Assembly: GCA_029298735.1 (NCBI GenBank)
Contig: JANSLP010000060.1
Coordinates: 1-64,000 of the forward strand
DNA from: Ophiostoma sp. CBS 140.51
Taxonomy: Eukaryota > Ascomycota > Sordariomycetes > Ophiostomatales > Ophiostomataceae
Direction: 5' to 3'
DNA: 64,000 nucleotides
Part shown: positions 54,603-64,000 of the stretch, piece after piece
How the letters are laid out: each line of letters begins with the position of its first letter
How positions within the stretch are numbered: the stretch's first letter is position 1
The notes under the pieces: model-generated
Database searches by the model: none
What the model saw: only the letters and a program-made list of their open reading frames with translations
Told to the model about the DNA's origin: nothing
Made by a program: the position numbers and the translations under genes

Positions 54603-57600
54603 ATGTCGACAGCCTCCAACCGGACCTCGCGGCCCAGCCGCAGCAGCCTGCACAACTCGCGGATGAGCACCATGAGTGCCCGCCGGCCGCGTGCTGGGTC
54701 GCGGGCAGCCCACCTTGCTGAAGTGCAGTTTGAAGAGGGCTACAGCTATGCTCTCCGTATAGCCTACCTCAACTACCTGCTGCAGCCCAAGAAGAAGAGG
54801 AAGGAATATGTGGTGGCACCGAAACCCGTGCGCACGCACACGGCATCCAACAGCGTAGGCGAGCTCATGAAGGAGTTTATGCCGTCAGGGTCATCGTCCT
54901 CGTCGAGCCAGGCCAACATGAAGCTGCCCCACAGCTTGCGGCAAGCTCTGGAGAAACGCATGGAGGGTGTGCTGCGCGGTACCGAGAAGCTGCCGGGTTA
55001 CAACGACGCAGCAGTCAAACGCACCTTTGGCGAGGCTTATACAGCGTTTACGGCCGACAGTTTCCGCAAGAGCATCGACAAGGACCGTAAGATTGAGCCT
55101 TTAATCTTGATCTTTTATACATCCGCCAGCAAAGCCCAGGGCCGCGGCAAAGCGGCCGACGACGACTCGTGGAAGCCGCTGGTGGACCGGCATGTCGCCC
55201 TGTTTGTACGGCTCGTCAGCAGCCTCATGCGCGACCTGGGCAGTGACCAGGGCCGGCCAGAATTCATGGGCCGCCTGGCAACGCTCGAGAAGAAGCTGCT
55301 CACCAACGACCAGGACCTGTCCCTCGACACGAATCAACCCGGCGAGCACAAGACGATCGAGGTCGAGATCCCACTGACGTACGACGTCAAGGATATGCCC
55401 ATGGTGCAGACGGTAGCCCGCATCTTTGGACGCACACAGAGCGAAGTGCAAACGGACATTGACCGCGATTTGACGGTGTGGACCGAGGAGGCGGCTCTCA
55501 AAGACCTCAAGACCTATCAGCACCAGCTCACCTCAAACATGCCGGGTGCCCTGCGCCGGGGTGACTTTGATTTGGACTCGGCCTACGACGAGTGGAAAAA
55601 GGCCGAGATCCACCAGCTGGCGCAGATGATGCTCGACCTGCTGACGGTACGGCCCGACCTGGCCAAGTCATCGACCGGTGGTGCAGGAGCTGCTTCTCTG
55701 GGCGGCAACGGTGGCGATAAGCCACTGCCGATTCGACCGACCTCCATGTACGGCGAGGACCAGACATATGCCGACATTAGCCGCATGATCTCGTCGCATC
55801 CCGATCCCGTAGCGGCCGCTTCGGTTGTGAACCAGTTTGGCTACGACGGCTCCATGGGCTTCTCGTCACTCTCCATGGACGACAGCACGAACGGCAGCAG
55901 CAGCATCCGGGCTGTCGAGGAGGCCCCCGAGTACACATACATCCCCGCTGACCCCCGATCCTACTACAAGTTTGTGCTCAAGCACGCCATGTCCTACGAC
56001 CAGCTGCATCATGACGAGGGCACGATTGTGTCCGAAGCTGTGCCGCTGCACCGCTCGTCGATGGATTTTTTGATCGAGCTGGCGGTGCACTGGCGTATAC
56101 CGCAGTTTTCGCGTGAGGTCTTGTTGTTGGACGTCGCATCACAAAAGTACCTGGATCTCGAGATGCGTGCCGAAGAAGTATACGAGGTATTTGAGGACGT
56201 CAAGGACAGCGCCACGTTCGACCACCTGCCGCACAACAAGAAGCCGCCATACATTCAAATGTTTGGCCAGCCGCTGCACAGCATCGAGCGCAGCCACTGG
56301 GCGTCACACGACTATGCTGCCTATCAACAGATTCTCGTGAAAATGCAGGAAGCCATGCTGCGCGAGTTGCTCGAGGTGGCCTCACAGTGCTACGAGCCCA
56401 AACCCCAGTCGATTGGCCCGACGCTCATGTTTATCGAGAACCACATCCACAGTGACGACGCCTTCCCGCAGCGACCCGAGACCATTGCCCAGTTTGCGGA
56501 GGCGCTGACGGCCACGATGCGCGACCGCGCTGCGGGCCTCTACCGCGAGTTTCTCGACACCAACATCCCGCGCGAAGAGGACGACTGGGATTTCAGCCAT
56601 GTCGTGAACCTGGGCAAAGCCGTGGTGGCCGTGTGTGACCGTACCCGCAAGCGGTACCGCAAGAACCCGGAGATTATGGGCGTCAGCCCCTTCAAGGAGC
56701 TGGTGGGCACCATGTTCCCGAGCTTCGAGGCCGACGCCAAGGCGATTATCGAGCGCATTGTGCAAAAGGCCAAGGACCGCGGACTCGAGGTCAACATGCA
56801 GGACGGTTTTGATTTGTACAAGGAACTCGCCGACATCCGCAAGATCCATGTCGAGTCTTTGCCCGGCAAACCGTTTGCGTTCCACATTGAGGGTTTGTTG
56901 GAAGAGTTTGTGTGGCGCTGGATCAAGGGCGCCCAGGAGCGCATGGAGAACATTGTCGAAGAGGCCATCAAGCAGGACCAGTTTCAGGTGCGCGTGCAGA
57001 ACCCAGGCGACGTGCCCACGGATGACGAGCGTCACAGTGTGTCCATCATCGACACGTTCCAGGCTTTCAACCAGAGCGTCGACCAAATCTACCAGCTGGA
57101 GTGGGACGACGATGTGCACCACGCCAAGTTTATGACGGCGCTGGCTAAAGCGTTTACGGCGGGCATTGGCCGGTACTGCGAGATTGTCGAGCAGCGGTTC
57201 GCCAAGGAGATGGACCGGCCCTCGGCGCAAGAGCTCGCGGACGCTAACAAGACAACGCAAGAGCGCTGGATGCAGTATGCCAAGGACGCGTTGAGCAACA
57301 AGGACAAGGTCGAGCCGTTCCAGTTTTACGCCGAGTCGTTTGTCAAGCTCAACAACATTGAGTATGGTATGCAGGCGCTAGATGCTCTAGAAAAAGCGGT
57401 CAATGTCGACGGGTGCGCCGAGGTTTTGAAGCGCGAGAATGGGCCCGTTAAGCCCGTCGACCGGCGCAACGCCAAGTATGTGTTCACCATCAAGATTGTC
57501 GAGGCCGAAGATCTCAAAGCGTGCGATCCGACAGGCACGAGTGACCCTTATGTCGTGCTGGGCGACGAGTACCAGAAGCGGCTGGCTAAGACGCGCATTA

Positions 57601-58892
57601 TTATGCGCAACCTCAACCCGCGCTGGGACGAGTCGGTCGAGATTACGGTGTCGGGCCCGCTCAACATTATCGCCACGATCTGGGACTACGATACCTTTGG
57701 CGACCACGACTTTGTGGGCCGCACGTCGCTCAAGCTCGACCCGTTGCACTTCAGTGACTACCTGCCGCGCGAGTTTTGGCTCGACCTCGACACACAGGGC
57801 CGGCTGTTGCTGCGCGTCAGCATGGAGGGAGAGCGCGACGACATTCAATTTCACTTTGGCAAAGCCTTCCGCCACCTCAAGAGGACGGAGCGCGACATGG
57901 TGCGCAAGGTCACGGACAAGCTTGTGGCGCACATTAACGCGTCACTGTCGTATGAAGCACTCAAGAGTCTGCTGAACCGAGGGTCAACACTGGCGTCCAT
58001 GGCGGCGCTGTGGCAGAAGCGCACTTCGACAAAAGTACAACCGCTCACACAAACCGACGTCGAAAACACACTACAGCCGCTCTTCACCTACTTTAACGAG
58101 AACTTTGCCATTATGAACCAGACACTGACGCACGCCACCATGATGGCCGTCATGACGCGGCTGTGGAAGGAGGCGCTGATGGCCATTGAGGCGTTGCTGG
58201 TTCCCCCGCTGTCAGAAAAGCCGTCCACTCAGAAGCCTCTGACCCAGGCCGAGCTCGATGTCGTTTACAAGTGGCTCGAGATGCTATTTGACTTCTTCCA
58301 CGCCCGTAACGAGCAGGGCGAGGTGCTCGGCGTACCGGCCGACATTTTGAAATCACCCAAGTACCATGAGCTCGCATCACTCAACTTCTTCTACTTTGAA
58401 ACGACCGAAAACCTCGTGCGCACGTCCGAGCGGATGGCCGCTGCTACGGCCCAGCGTGCCCAGCAGCAGCTCCAGCAGCAACAGTCGCAGCTGCCGGCCA
58501 ACGGTATCATCCCTGGGCTGGCCGCTGGTCGCCACTTGTCGGCCCCGCCCGGGTTCGGTCCTGGTGCAGCCGGTGGCGGTGCTTTCGCCAGCATGGGCAC
58601 CATCCGCCGTGGCAAGAGCATCATGATGGCCCGTAACCTGGGCACGATGCGGCGTGCCAAGGAAGAGAAGCGCAAAGACGCTCAGGCTGACCCCTCGGAC
58701 GACATGATTCTGCGGATTTTGCGCATGCGGCCTGAAGCGACAATGTACTTGAAGGAAAGACACCGGCAAAAGGAGCGCATGCAAGCACACCAGGCGGCGG
58801 CCATGATTGTGCGGCAGAGCATCAGCCAGGGCTGGACGGGTCCGGCTTTTGGTGGGGCCATGTACAGCCGGAACAACCTGCCGATGCGGTAA
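54603..58892 (+). CDS. Munc13-like protein, MUN/MHD regions with C2 domain (Ync13 type)
   Basis: A fungal UNC-13/Munc13 relative; the S. pombe member Ync13 links exocytosis and endocytosis at the division site. The intronless frame from the ATG at 54603 gives 1429 residues. The helical MUN-type region extends over about 150-900, with an MHD1-like part near 640-760 (PREEDDWDFSHVVNLGKAVVA and following). A C2 domain spans about 957-1065. It includes ACDPTGTSDPYVVLGDEY and TIWDYDTFGDHDFVG, retaining the five Asp positions expected for calcium binding. A second MHD block follows at about 1130-1250. The C-terminal 150 residues are Gln/Ala/Gly rich, then basic. The C2 sits between the two MHD regions, the known fungal order. 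No C1 domain is present, so diacylglycerol control as in animals is unlikely. Confidence 0.88.
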   Translation: MSTASNRTSRPSRSSLHNSRMSTMSARRPRAGSRAAHLAEVQFEEGYSYALRIAYLNYLLQPKKKRKEYVVAPKPVRTHTASNSVGELMKEFMPSGSSSSSSQANMKLPHSLRQALEKRMEGVLRGTEKLPGYNDAAVKRTFGEAYTAFTADSFRKSIDKDRKIEPLILIFYTSASKAQGRGKAADDDSWKPLVDRHVALFVRLVSSLMRDLGSDQGRPEFMGRLATLEKKLLTNDQDLSLDTNQPGEHKTIEVEIPLTYDVKDMPMVQTVARIFGRTQSEVQTDIDRDLTVWTEEAALKDLKTYQHQLTSNMPGALRRGDFDLDSAYDEWKKAEIHQLAQMMLDLLTVRPDLAKSSTGGAGAASLGGNGGDKPLPIRPTSMYGEDQTYADISRMISSHPDPVAAASVVNQFGYDGSMGFSSLSMDDSTNGSSSIRAVEEAPEYTYIPADPRSYYKFVLKHAMSYDQLHHDEGTIVSEAVPLHRSSMDFLIELAVHWRIPQFSREVLLLDVASQKYLDLEMRAEEVYEVFEDVKDSATFDHLPHNKKPPYIQMFGQPLHSIERSHWASHDYAAYQQILVKMQEAMLRELLEVASQCYEPKPQSIGPTLMFIENHIHSDDAFPQRPETIAQFAEALTATMRDRAAGLYREFLDTNIPREEDDWDFSHVVNLGKAVVAVCDRTRKRYRKNPEIMGVSPFKELVGTMFPSFEADAKAIIERIVQKAKDRGLEVNMQDGFDLYKELADIRKIHVESLPGKPFAFHIEGLLEEFVWRWIKGAQERMENIVEEAIKQDQFQVRVQNPGDVPTDDERHSVSIIDTFQAFNQSVDQIYQLEWDDDVHHAKFMTALAKAFTAGIGRYCEIVEQRFAKEMDRPSAQELADANKTTQERWMQYAKDALSNKDKVEPFQFYAESFVKLNNIEYGMQALDALEKAVNVDGCAEVLKRENGPVKPVDRRNAKYVFTIKIVEAEDLKACDPTGTSDPYVVLGDEYQKRLAKTRIIMRNLNPRWDESVEITVSGPLNIIATIWDYDTFGDHDFVGRTSLKLDPLHFSDYLPREFWLDLDTQGRLLLRVSMEGERDDIQFHFGKAFRHLKRTERDMVRKVTDKLVAHINASLSYEALKSLLNRGSTLASMAALWQKRTSTKVQPLTQTDVENTLQPLFTYFNENFAIMNQTLTHATMMAVMTRLWKEALMAIEALLVPPLSEKPSTQKPLTQAELDVVYKWLEMLFDFFHARNEQGEVLGVPADILKSPKYHELASLNFFYFETTENLVRTSERMAAATAQRAQQQLQQQQSQLPANGIIPGLAAGRHLSAPPGFGPGAAGGGAFASMGTIRRGKSIMMARNLGTMRRAKEEKRKDAQADPSDDMILRILRMRPEATMYLKERHRQKERMQAHQAAAMIVRQSISQGWTGPAFGGAMYSRNNLPMR

Positions 58893-59515
58893 TGGCGTGT
58901 GGGTGACGATATAAAAGGGGGAGAAGTGCTTTACGAAGCAACAAAACTAACGACGGATGAATTTCTTTTTATTTTGTCATTCTTTGAATTATTTGGGGTT
59001 CACCTTTCTTTATTTCCTTTTCTGTTGGCATATTTGGTTACTCACGCGGTCATATTTTTTGGGAGCATCTAGCAGTTTGGGTTTGATTTTTCTTGCTTCC
59101 TTTGTTTCTTCTTCTGCTTTTCGGAGTACCCCTTTGCGTTGCGCGCCTCTCTATTTCTCTGTCTTTACAGCGTGCGTCAGCGCTGCAGTTTGAATGTCCT
59201 CTTTTACTCTCGTCTCTAGCAATATCCTTACGAGCTTGTCGAATATCTAATAAAGACTAAAATTTATATAAAAAAGAAGCGCCTTGTGATGTGACGTGGT
59301 GTGAGCTGTGTAATGTGAGTAATGCAAGGGATATGTTTACAGTGGAAGTAGTGTTTCGATGTAGAGCTTTTGCTAGCTTGTTGTTATACACACAGAACAA
59401 GCTGGCCCCACTCATTTCTACAACCAGCCCCCCAAACGCCCCCAATTCACGACTGGTGTCGATCGACCCCTCTCGTCGACATTGGCGTCGTCTTTCACAA
59501 CTCTCCAACTCGACA
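58893..59515. other. Spacer between Munc13-like and Dabb genes
   Basis: 620 bp between two rightward genes, T-rich to about 59200. It holds the 3' UTR of the first gene and the promoter of the second. A TATAAAA at about 58910 is more likely part of the 3' UTR. Nothing else seen. Confidence 0.4.
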
Positions 59516-60054
59516 ATGCTCAACAACTTGCGCATTGTCCGTAGCTGTATCGCTGTCTGTCTCATTCTCGTCGCCATAGTCGGCCTTGTCCGCTACCAGT
59601 CTTCGTCAGCGACTCCCTTCTCACCGTCATCCCTTTCTTCGTCGTCAGCTTCACCATCTTCATCCTCGCCCACCATGTCCGTCGTCCACACCGTCCTCTT
59701 CCAGTTCAGCGCCGATGCTGATCCGGAGAGGGTGAAGGAGGTAGGTCTCTTCTGTCTTCATTGTGATTGTTCCCCGCTAACGTTTAGACCTGCCGTCACT
59801 TCATCTCCTTGAAAGCGGCCTGTGTCTCGGCCACCACGTCACAGCCCTACATCTTGTCCATCAAGGGCGGCAAGGATAACTCGCCGGAGGGCCTGCAGGG
59901 CGGCATCACGCACGGGTTTGTGGTCGAGTTTGCCTCGGCGGCCGACCGGGACTACTATGTCAAGACAGACCCGGCGCACCAGGCCTTTGTCAAGTCGCTG
60001 GACGGACTGGTCACCAAGGCCGTAGTCGTGGATTTTTCCAATGGGGAGTATTAG
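59516..60054 (+). CDS. Stress-responsive A/B barrel (Dabb) domain protein with N-terminal anchor
   Basis: Exon 1 is 59516-59740 and exon 2 is 59788-60054, with a 47-nt intron (GTAGGT, GCTAAC, TTTAG), giving 163 residues. The long form begins with a hydrophobic segment (RSCIAVCLILVAIVGLVRY, about 9-27) and a Ser/Pro-rich linker. The Dabb domain then follows from about 54 (MSVVHTVLFQF to the end), with IKGGKDNSPEGLQGGITHGF and DRDYYVKTDPAHQAFV conserved. The internal in-frame ATG at 59675 (Met54) sits in the better context CCCACCATGTCC, exactly where soluble family members start. Two products, membrane-targeted and cytosolic, are therefore possible. Dabb proteins are dimeric alpha/beta barrels of poorly known function, with some catalytic members such as polyketide cyclases. 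No catalytic assignment is made here. It converges with the hydrolase gene. Confidence 0.88.
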
Positions 60055-60419
60055 GGTGTGTAGCAGATAGTAAATACAAAAAGGGAACATCGTCACCACC
60101 ACGAAAAGACAGAAAAAAGAAAAAAACGTACAGCAGCGGGTATTCGCTGGTCGTCACCGACCCAACTACTAATCCGCCGATTACTGGTTTAACTAGGGGA
60201 GAGCGGACGGGATCCCGTGTTCTCCAGTATCTATGGCCGTACGTGGAAGAACGTGTAGGTAAATGCCGTTATGTAGCAAGTCGTGATGGAAAGGAAGAAG
60301 TTTGCGGGAGATAAGAGAGGAAGGAAGATACAAACAAATGGCATTGGTATATAGCTAGAACATTGCAACAACGTAAATACACGCTATCATAATAATACAG
60401 TCCAGTTGCTGACCCTGCC
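60055..60419. other. Convergent 3' spacer Dabb/hydrolase
   Basis: 365 bp between two converging stop codons. No gene or structured element recognised. Confidence 0.45.
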
Positions 60420-61310
60420 TCACGACGGAATCAATATTTCATATTCTTTCGGCATCGCCTTCTCCTCGATCCACGCCCGGATGCCTTGTGCGAACAGCTC
60501 TGGAAACTGCAGCGACCACCAGTGGATGGCGTTGCGGACGACAAACGCACAGCTGTCTGGGTTCTTTTCCCTTAAAACCTCACCCGCCGTCTTGGTGTCG
60601 GCCACATTGTCCAGCTTCCCGCCGGCCACAATGGCCACCCGTATGCTGCCGTCAATGGCTGCCAGGTTGTCGTTTGTGATGAGTGCCAGCTCCTCGTAGA
60701 CGGGCCGCAGCGTGGCCATATTCTGATTGCCCTGCACTTCGGCCCTCAATCCAGGAATGGGTTGTGCACCGCCCAGCGTCGCCCAAAAGATCTTTTCCGT
60801 GGCCAGCATGCTGGCAAATGTCACGATGCCGCTCAGCAGCCGCGGGTGCTGCATGAACCACAGGCGTGTGCCGGTAAAGGGGGAGCAGCCGGTGCACCAG
60901 ACTGTGCGCACAAGCTCAGGATGGCGGCGTGCAAGCTCCAAAGCCAAGAAGCCTCCCAACGAGAGTCCGACAATGTGGGCTTTCTTCTGCTTTTTCTCTG
61001 GGACCTGTTTGTTGATCAGCCTCGCCAGTCCATTGATGGTGTTGTCAAACGAGAAGGGAATGTGTTTGGAGCGGGAGTGTGCCGGCAGGTCGACGAGCAG
61101 CAAATCATAGTCGTTCTCCAAGTAGGCTGCCACGCGCGTAAACTCGAGCGAGCAGGACTCGGCGCCGTGGAGAAAAACAATCGTGGGTGGTGGTGACGGT
61201 GAAGACGGCAAGGCTGTTGTGCCCGGCGCGTCCGGCTTTGATGACGGTCCAAGACGCGTAAATGCCAGCTCAGGGCCGTCCTCTATCGGCCGTGTCTCAT
61301 CTGTGGCCAT
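60420..61310 (-). CDS. Alpha/beta hydrolase
   Basis: An intronless 296-residue frame from the ATG at 61310. It has the alpha/beta hydrolase layout: TIVFLHGAES (oxyanion-hole HG, 48-49), YDLLLVDLPAHSRS (strand 4 and a turn, about 68-82), the nucleophile elbow GLSLG with Ser117, then LALELARRHPELVRTVW. The late segment RNAIHWWSLQFPELF near 260 supplies a candidate catalytic His. The acid is probably the Asp in AGGKLDNVAD near 230. No signal peptide or membrane helix is visible, so it is likely cytosolic. Such enzymes cleave esters, amides or epoxides; the substrate cannot be predicted. Its spacing does not suggest a pathway cluster. Confidence 0.85.
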   Translation of the reverse strand: MATDETRPIEDGPELAFTRLGPSSKPDAPGTTALPSSPSPPPTIVFLHGAESCSLEFTRVAAYLENDYDLLLVDLPAHSRSKHIPFSFDNTINGLARLINKQVPEKKQKKAHIVGLSLGGFLALELARRHPELVRTVWCTGCSPFTGTRLWFMQHPRLLSGIVTFASMLATEKIFWATLGGAQPIPGLRAEVQGNQNMATLRPVYEELALITNDNLAAIDGSIRVAIVAGGKLDNVADTKTAGEVLREKNPDSCAFVVRNAIHWWSLQFPELFAQGIRAWIEEKAMPKEYEILIPS

Positions 61311-61342
61311 GCTTTTGGTGGGATCGACGATTTAGTGATGTG

Positions 61343-61351
61343 TACTCCGTA
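61343..61351. promoter_or_regulatory. TACTCCGTA motif, copy 3
   Basis: Same 9-mer as at 24238, 33 bp upstream of the hydrolase start codon. Confidence 0.35.
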
Positions 61352-62115
61352 GAGGTGAGAGGTGGAAGAAAACAGAAGTGGTCGCGAAAGGACATTGATT
61401 GTCAGATTGTAGCTGTTACAGGCAACCGCCAACGAACACCATCGCTAACGAATCGCGGCAGGCGCCGTTCGCTCAGTTTTTAGCCGTTACAGTGGGAGGC
61501 TCAAACAGCGCTAGTCGGGTTTGGTGACCACGCTCGGCCTTACAACAGAAAGGTACAAAGGTACAAATAGAAGGTTGCGAAGGATCGTGGTAAGAAGCAT
61601 GTAAATGCTTGGTTTCATCTCGTGTAAGTGGCTGTTTATGAAATCATTAAATAAACAAAGGATATGAAGCATCTAGCAATCACATTCTCGTAAAACATGG
61701 CGGTTTCCAGGGTATGCATTTATCTGCCAGTTGTAGAGAGGGAAAAAGAAGAAGAAGAAGAAAAATGAAGGAGAAGAAAGAACTGATTGGAGAGGCGCCA
61801 CAGCGAGAAGCAGTCACCTTCGAATCTCCCCATTCGAACTCACCGTTGCGTGGATACTGATGGGCCTCACCGGTCGGTCACATCTGTCGGCCACACCTGT
61901 CGTCTTTTCCACGACGTCGTACAAAGAGGGCCCTGTAAGCTGGGTAAGGCGGTTAAAGAAACGTAGACGAAAGAAAGGCTGAGGCATTCTCCATGCTATC
62001 TTTACTTTTTTGTTGATTTCCCCTCTCTGCTTTTTCAACTCTTTCTCGTGCTGAGTTTGGAATTGAGTTGCCCTGTGCTAATGTGGTATTTTTATGCTTG
62101 TCTCTAAAGCACCCG

Positions 62116-62132
62116 TTTTTTTTTTTTTTTTT
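62116..62132. repeat. Homopolymer run of 17 T
   Basis: The longest homopolymer in the window, in the intergenic region. Prone to length variation and sequencing error; no function assigned. Confidence 0.9.
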
Positions 62133-63363
62133 GGCTTGTCGTCAATGCCGGAGACAAGTGTGCAGGAGACAAGTAAACTAGTTTGAAAATTGGGGATCAA
62201 GTCGTATCTCACTTACGCGTATTAGGACACGATCGAAATTATAAAGCCGTACTCTTGAAAATAAAATCCTGGAGAGGCATTATTTGACACCGAATTTACA
62301 GCAAGACGGTACAAAGGTAAGTACGAGGCTACATACAAGAGTGATGAAGCTGGTGGTAAGAAGCATGTATATAACCGGTTTTATTGGATGTGCCTTTTTT
62401 GCTGCGAAGAGAGCGTCACTCGTTCAATGGGATCTTAGCTAGTCAACGTAGTGCTTGTTTTGTGTTTGTGAATTTGGTTGTGAATTTGGTTGTGTATTTT
62501 GTCCTTTTCATGCTAGCGAGAGGAAAACACGCTTTTCGACACTGGTCATTCGGGGCCCGAGTGCCGGGTCACGTTCCCAAGGCGAGAAAGATCCAAGAAC
62601 GAAGTACATGATACTCGTCTGAGTTGTGGAGCACGGCGTCTATTGGAGGCGGCTCGAGTCACATTCGGTACCGCTCTCTGCGGAATCCTTTGCATGGGGT
62701 GAAATTGTCGATGAGGGCAGCACTACTGAAATGCAAACGGCAACATTCCGCTGTGGGTCGAGACCCGCGAGCGGCTGTGTCTTAAGCGGGATCCGACAAA
62801 CAGATATTTGAGTTTCGTACGCCGATCTCGTTTAATCCGTTTAAAGAAACTTCGAATTACATGTAAACTGTTTACTCCACAACACGTCCGACGTGTACGG
62901 CCTGGCCCCCCTTAACCTGCTGTTACAGAGTTCATGCTGTTCGTGGGCGCTACATCTCGTACTTCGTACCCGTTCTTCTCTCTTGTTGAAAAGCACTGCC
63001 TCTCACGCCCTCCACACAAACTCTATTGTTTCCGAAACGCGAAACGGCGATCACTGATCGCCGCTCCCCGGTACCATGTAAGCACTGTCATCCCCCTTTC
63101 CCTTTTTGGCCGCTTCTTCCCCCAAGCATCTCACCACGGGCACCACTTCAGAGGCGTCGAAACAAGCTTTCGATACCTCGCAATAGAACTCCGCAGATAC
63201 GCATTGTACGAGGTACCAAGGGTCCAATGAAATCTACAGCCTCGCAAAAGAGACGGCTTCCTTGCGTACTTTTGTCAATTCGGTGTCTTTCTCCTTGCCG
63301 AACCGCGTTTCCTGTTGTCCAAGGAGTTTTTTCTCCCGTCCTGCATCCTGTGCTTGGGTCCCC

Positions 63364-63370
63364 TATATAA
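63364..63370 (+). promoter_or_regulatory. TATA box of the terminal gene
   Basis: TATATAA lies 232 bp upstream of the ATG at 63602 and is followed by a CT-rich leader. The position suits a core promoter with a leader of about 150-200 nt. Confidence 0.5.
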
Positions 63371-63601
63371 CTCCTGGAGGACGTATCGTTTTTGTTTTGT
63401 TTCTTTTTGTTTTGTAAGTCAGACTCTTCTCTTCTTTCGTCTACATCCAGTCGTGCTCCGCGGGAAACTTTTCACTCTTCTCTACCAACGGTTCGCAAAC
63501 TTCAAACCATATCCAACCATCCAACATCTCTCTCCTCCTCCCCCGTCCTTCCAACCGACGCCCACATACCTCCCCTTCCGCCAACGGCATCAACAGCCAC
63601 C

Positions 63602-64000
63602 ATGCTGGGTAGTCTCCTGACCGTGGCCACGCTGGCCGCCACTGCCATCGCTGCGGATCAGATTACCACAGTAGCTCCTGGTATTAAAGACACCACCAAC
63701 TCGCTCATCAACGTTGGCACCGGTACTATTGGCTCTGTCATCATCGAAACCGGCGTCGGCGACAACACCGATAACTTTTCCACGGACATCACCATAGACG
63801 CCGGTACCGCGACAGGCATGGAGAGCAACCATGCGACCGCGACGGGCGCGGACAACACCCAGAGCGGCGGCGCCCCGGCGGCCGCCACGTCGTCATCGGC
63901 GGCTGGCGCCGCGGCCGGGCTCGGCCGTGGTGGATTCAGCGCCGGGGGCGGCGTTTTCAGCCTGACATCGGTTGTGGTCGGGCTTGTCGGCGGCACGGCT
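63602..64000 (+). CDS. Secreted Ala/Gly/Thr-rich protein, possibly GPI-anchored (partial at window end)
   Basis: The frame from the ATG at 63602 (CACCATGCTG) runs open for 133 codons to the window edge, so the 3' end is missing. MLGSLLTVATLAATAIAADQ is a clear signal peptide with predicted cleavage after the second Ala-Ala. The mature part carries many Gly, Thr and Asn/Asp residues (GTGTIGSVIIETGVGDN, ITIDAGTATG). An Ala/Gly/Ser-rich stretch follows, then a hydrophobic segment beginning at FSLTSVVVGLVGG. A Ser/Ala-rich spacer followed by a C-terminal hydrophobic tail is typical of fungal GPI-anchored wall or membrane proteins. The anchor cannot be confirmed without the end. No enzymatic domain is seen. 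Confidence 0.75.
   Translation, partial: MLGSLLTVATLAATAIAADQITTVAPGIKDTTNSLINVGTGTIGSVIIETGVGDNTDNFSTDITIDAGTATGMESNHATATGADNTQSGGAPAAATSSSAAGAAAGLGRGGFSAGGGVFSLTSVVVGLVGGTA

Larger units (their letters stand above)
61311..63601. promoter_or_regulatory. Divergent spacer hydrolase/secreted protein gene
   Basis: 2.3 kb without a supportable gene. It contains TACTCCGTA (61343), a GAA-rich stretch (about 61748-61766), a run of 17 T (62116-62132), a short tandem repeat of GAATTTGGTTGT (about 62470-62493), and a TATATAA box (63364) before the last gene. The 150 bp before 63602 are CT/CA-rich leader. Confidence 0.45.

Noticed and set aside
56382..57260. 292-codon open frame antisense to the Munc13-like gene
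   Set aside because: A frame shadow of a strongly supported coding region on the other strand.

Overview
The window is nuclear DNA from a filamentous ascomycete, most likely a Sordariomycete; an Ophiostomatales/Sporothrix-like fungus is a guess from protein flavour only. The reasons are GC-rich genes, short introns (about 47-148 nt, one of 311 nt) with CTAAC-type branch sites just before the acceptor, ascomycete versions of every recognised protein, long CT-rich leaders, and a nuclear type-II tRNA with A and B boxes. All coordinates and splice joins were read by eye; no search was run. I see no transposon, CRISPR array, rRNA or obvious secondary-metabolite cluster.

Layout, left to right. 0.4-9.8 kb: mitochondrial pyrimidine-nucleotide carrier RIM2 (-), splicing factor SLU7 (+), lipid-transfer protein NVJ2 (-), sorting nexin SNX3 (-). 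11-19.5 kb: SF3a subunit PRP21/SF3A1 (+), a PQ-loop membrane protein (-), ribosome-biogenesis factor CMS1 (+), GTPase RAC1 (-). 19.5-24.4 kb: a 4.8 kb spacer without a supportable gene. 24.4-34.6 kb: kinetochore protein CENP-T (+), cytochrome-oxidase assembly factor SHY1/SURF1 (-), a small membrane protein (-), splicing factor PRP38 (+), a Thr-rich single-pass membrane protein (-), and a CHK2/RAD53-type FHA kinase (-). 34.6-38.9 kb: a second long spacer. 38.9-46.7 kb: ferric reductase (+), a tRNA gene (+), a small mitochondrial membrane protein (-), the palmitoyltransferase ERF2 (+). 48-64 kb: BAR-PH-ArfGAP protein of the csx2 type (-), a Munc13-like C2/MUN protein (+), a Dabb-domain protein (+), an alpha/beta hydrolase (-), and the start of a secreted alanine/threonine-rich protein cut by the window end (+).

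These are mainly housekeeping genes in mixed orientation and not an operon-like system. Loose themes are the spliceosome (SLU7, SF3A1, PRP38), membrane traffic and polarity (SNX3, RAC1, ERF2, ArfGAP, Munc13-like, NVJ2), mitochondria (RIM2, SHY1, the 125-residue protein) and chromosome maintenance (CENP-T, CHK2).

The most unusual signals are at the level of RNA. (1) The PQ-loop gene can only be read in frame if its mRNA contains a single-nucleotide exon at 14033, flanked by two introns with canonical signals. (2) The tRNA at 41696-41778 has a leucine-type body (A73, G37, 11-nt D loop) but a UGA serine anticodon. Further points are a GC-AG intron, a four-residue upstream ORF before ERF2, an overlapping upstream ORF before the ferric reductase, and a possible dual start in the Dabb gene.
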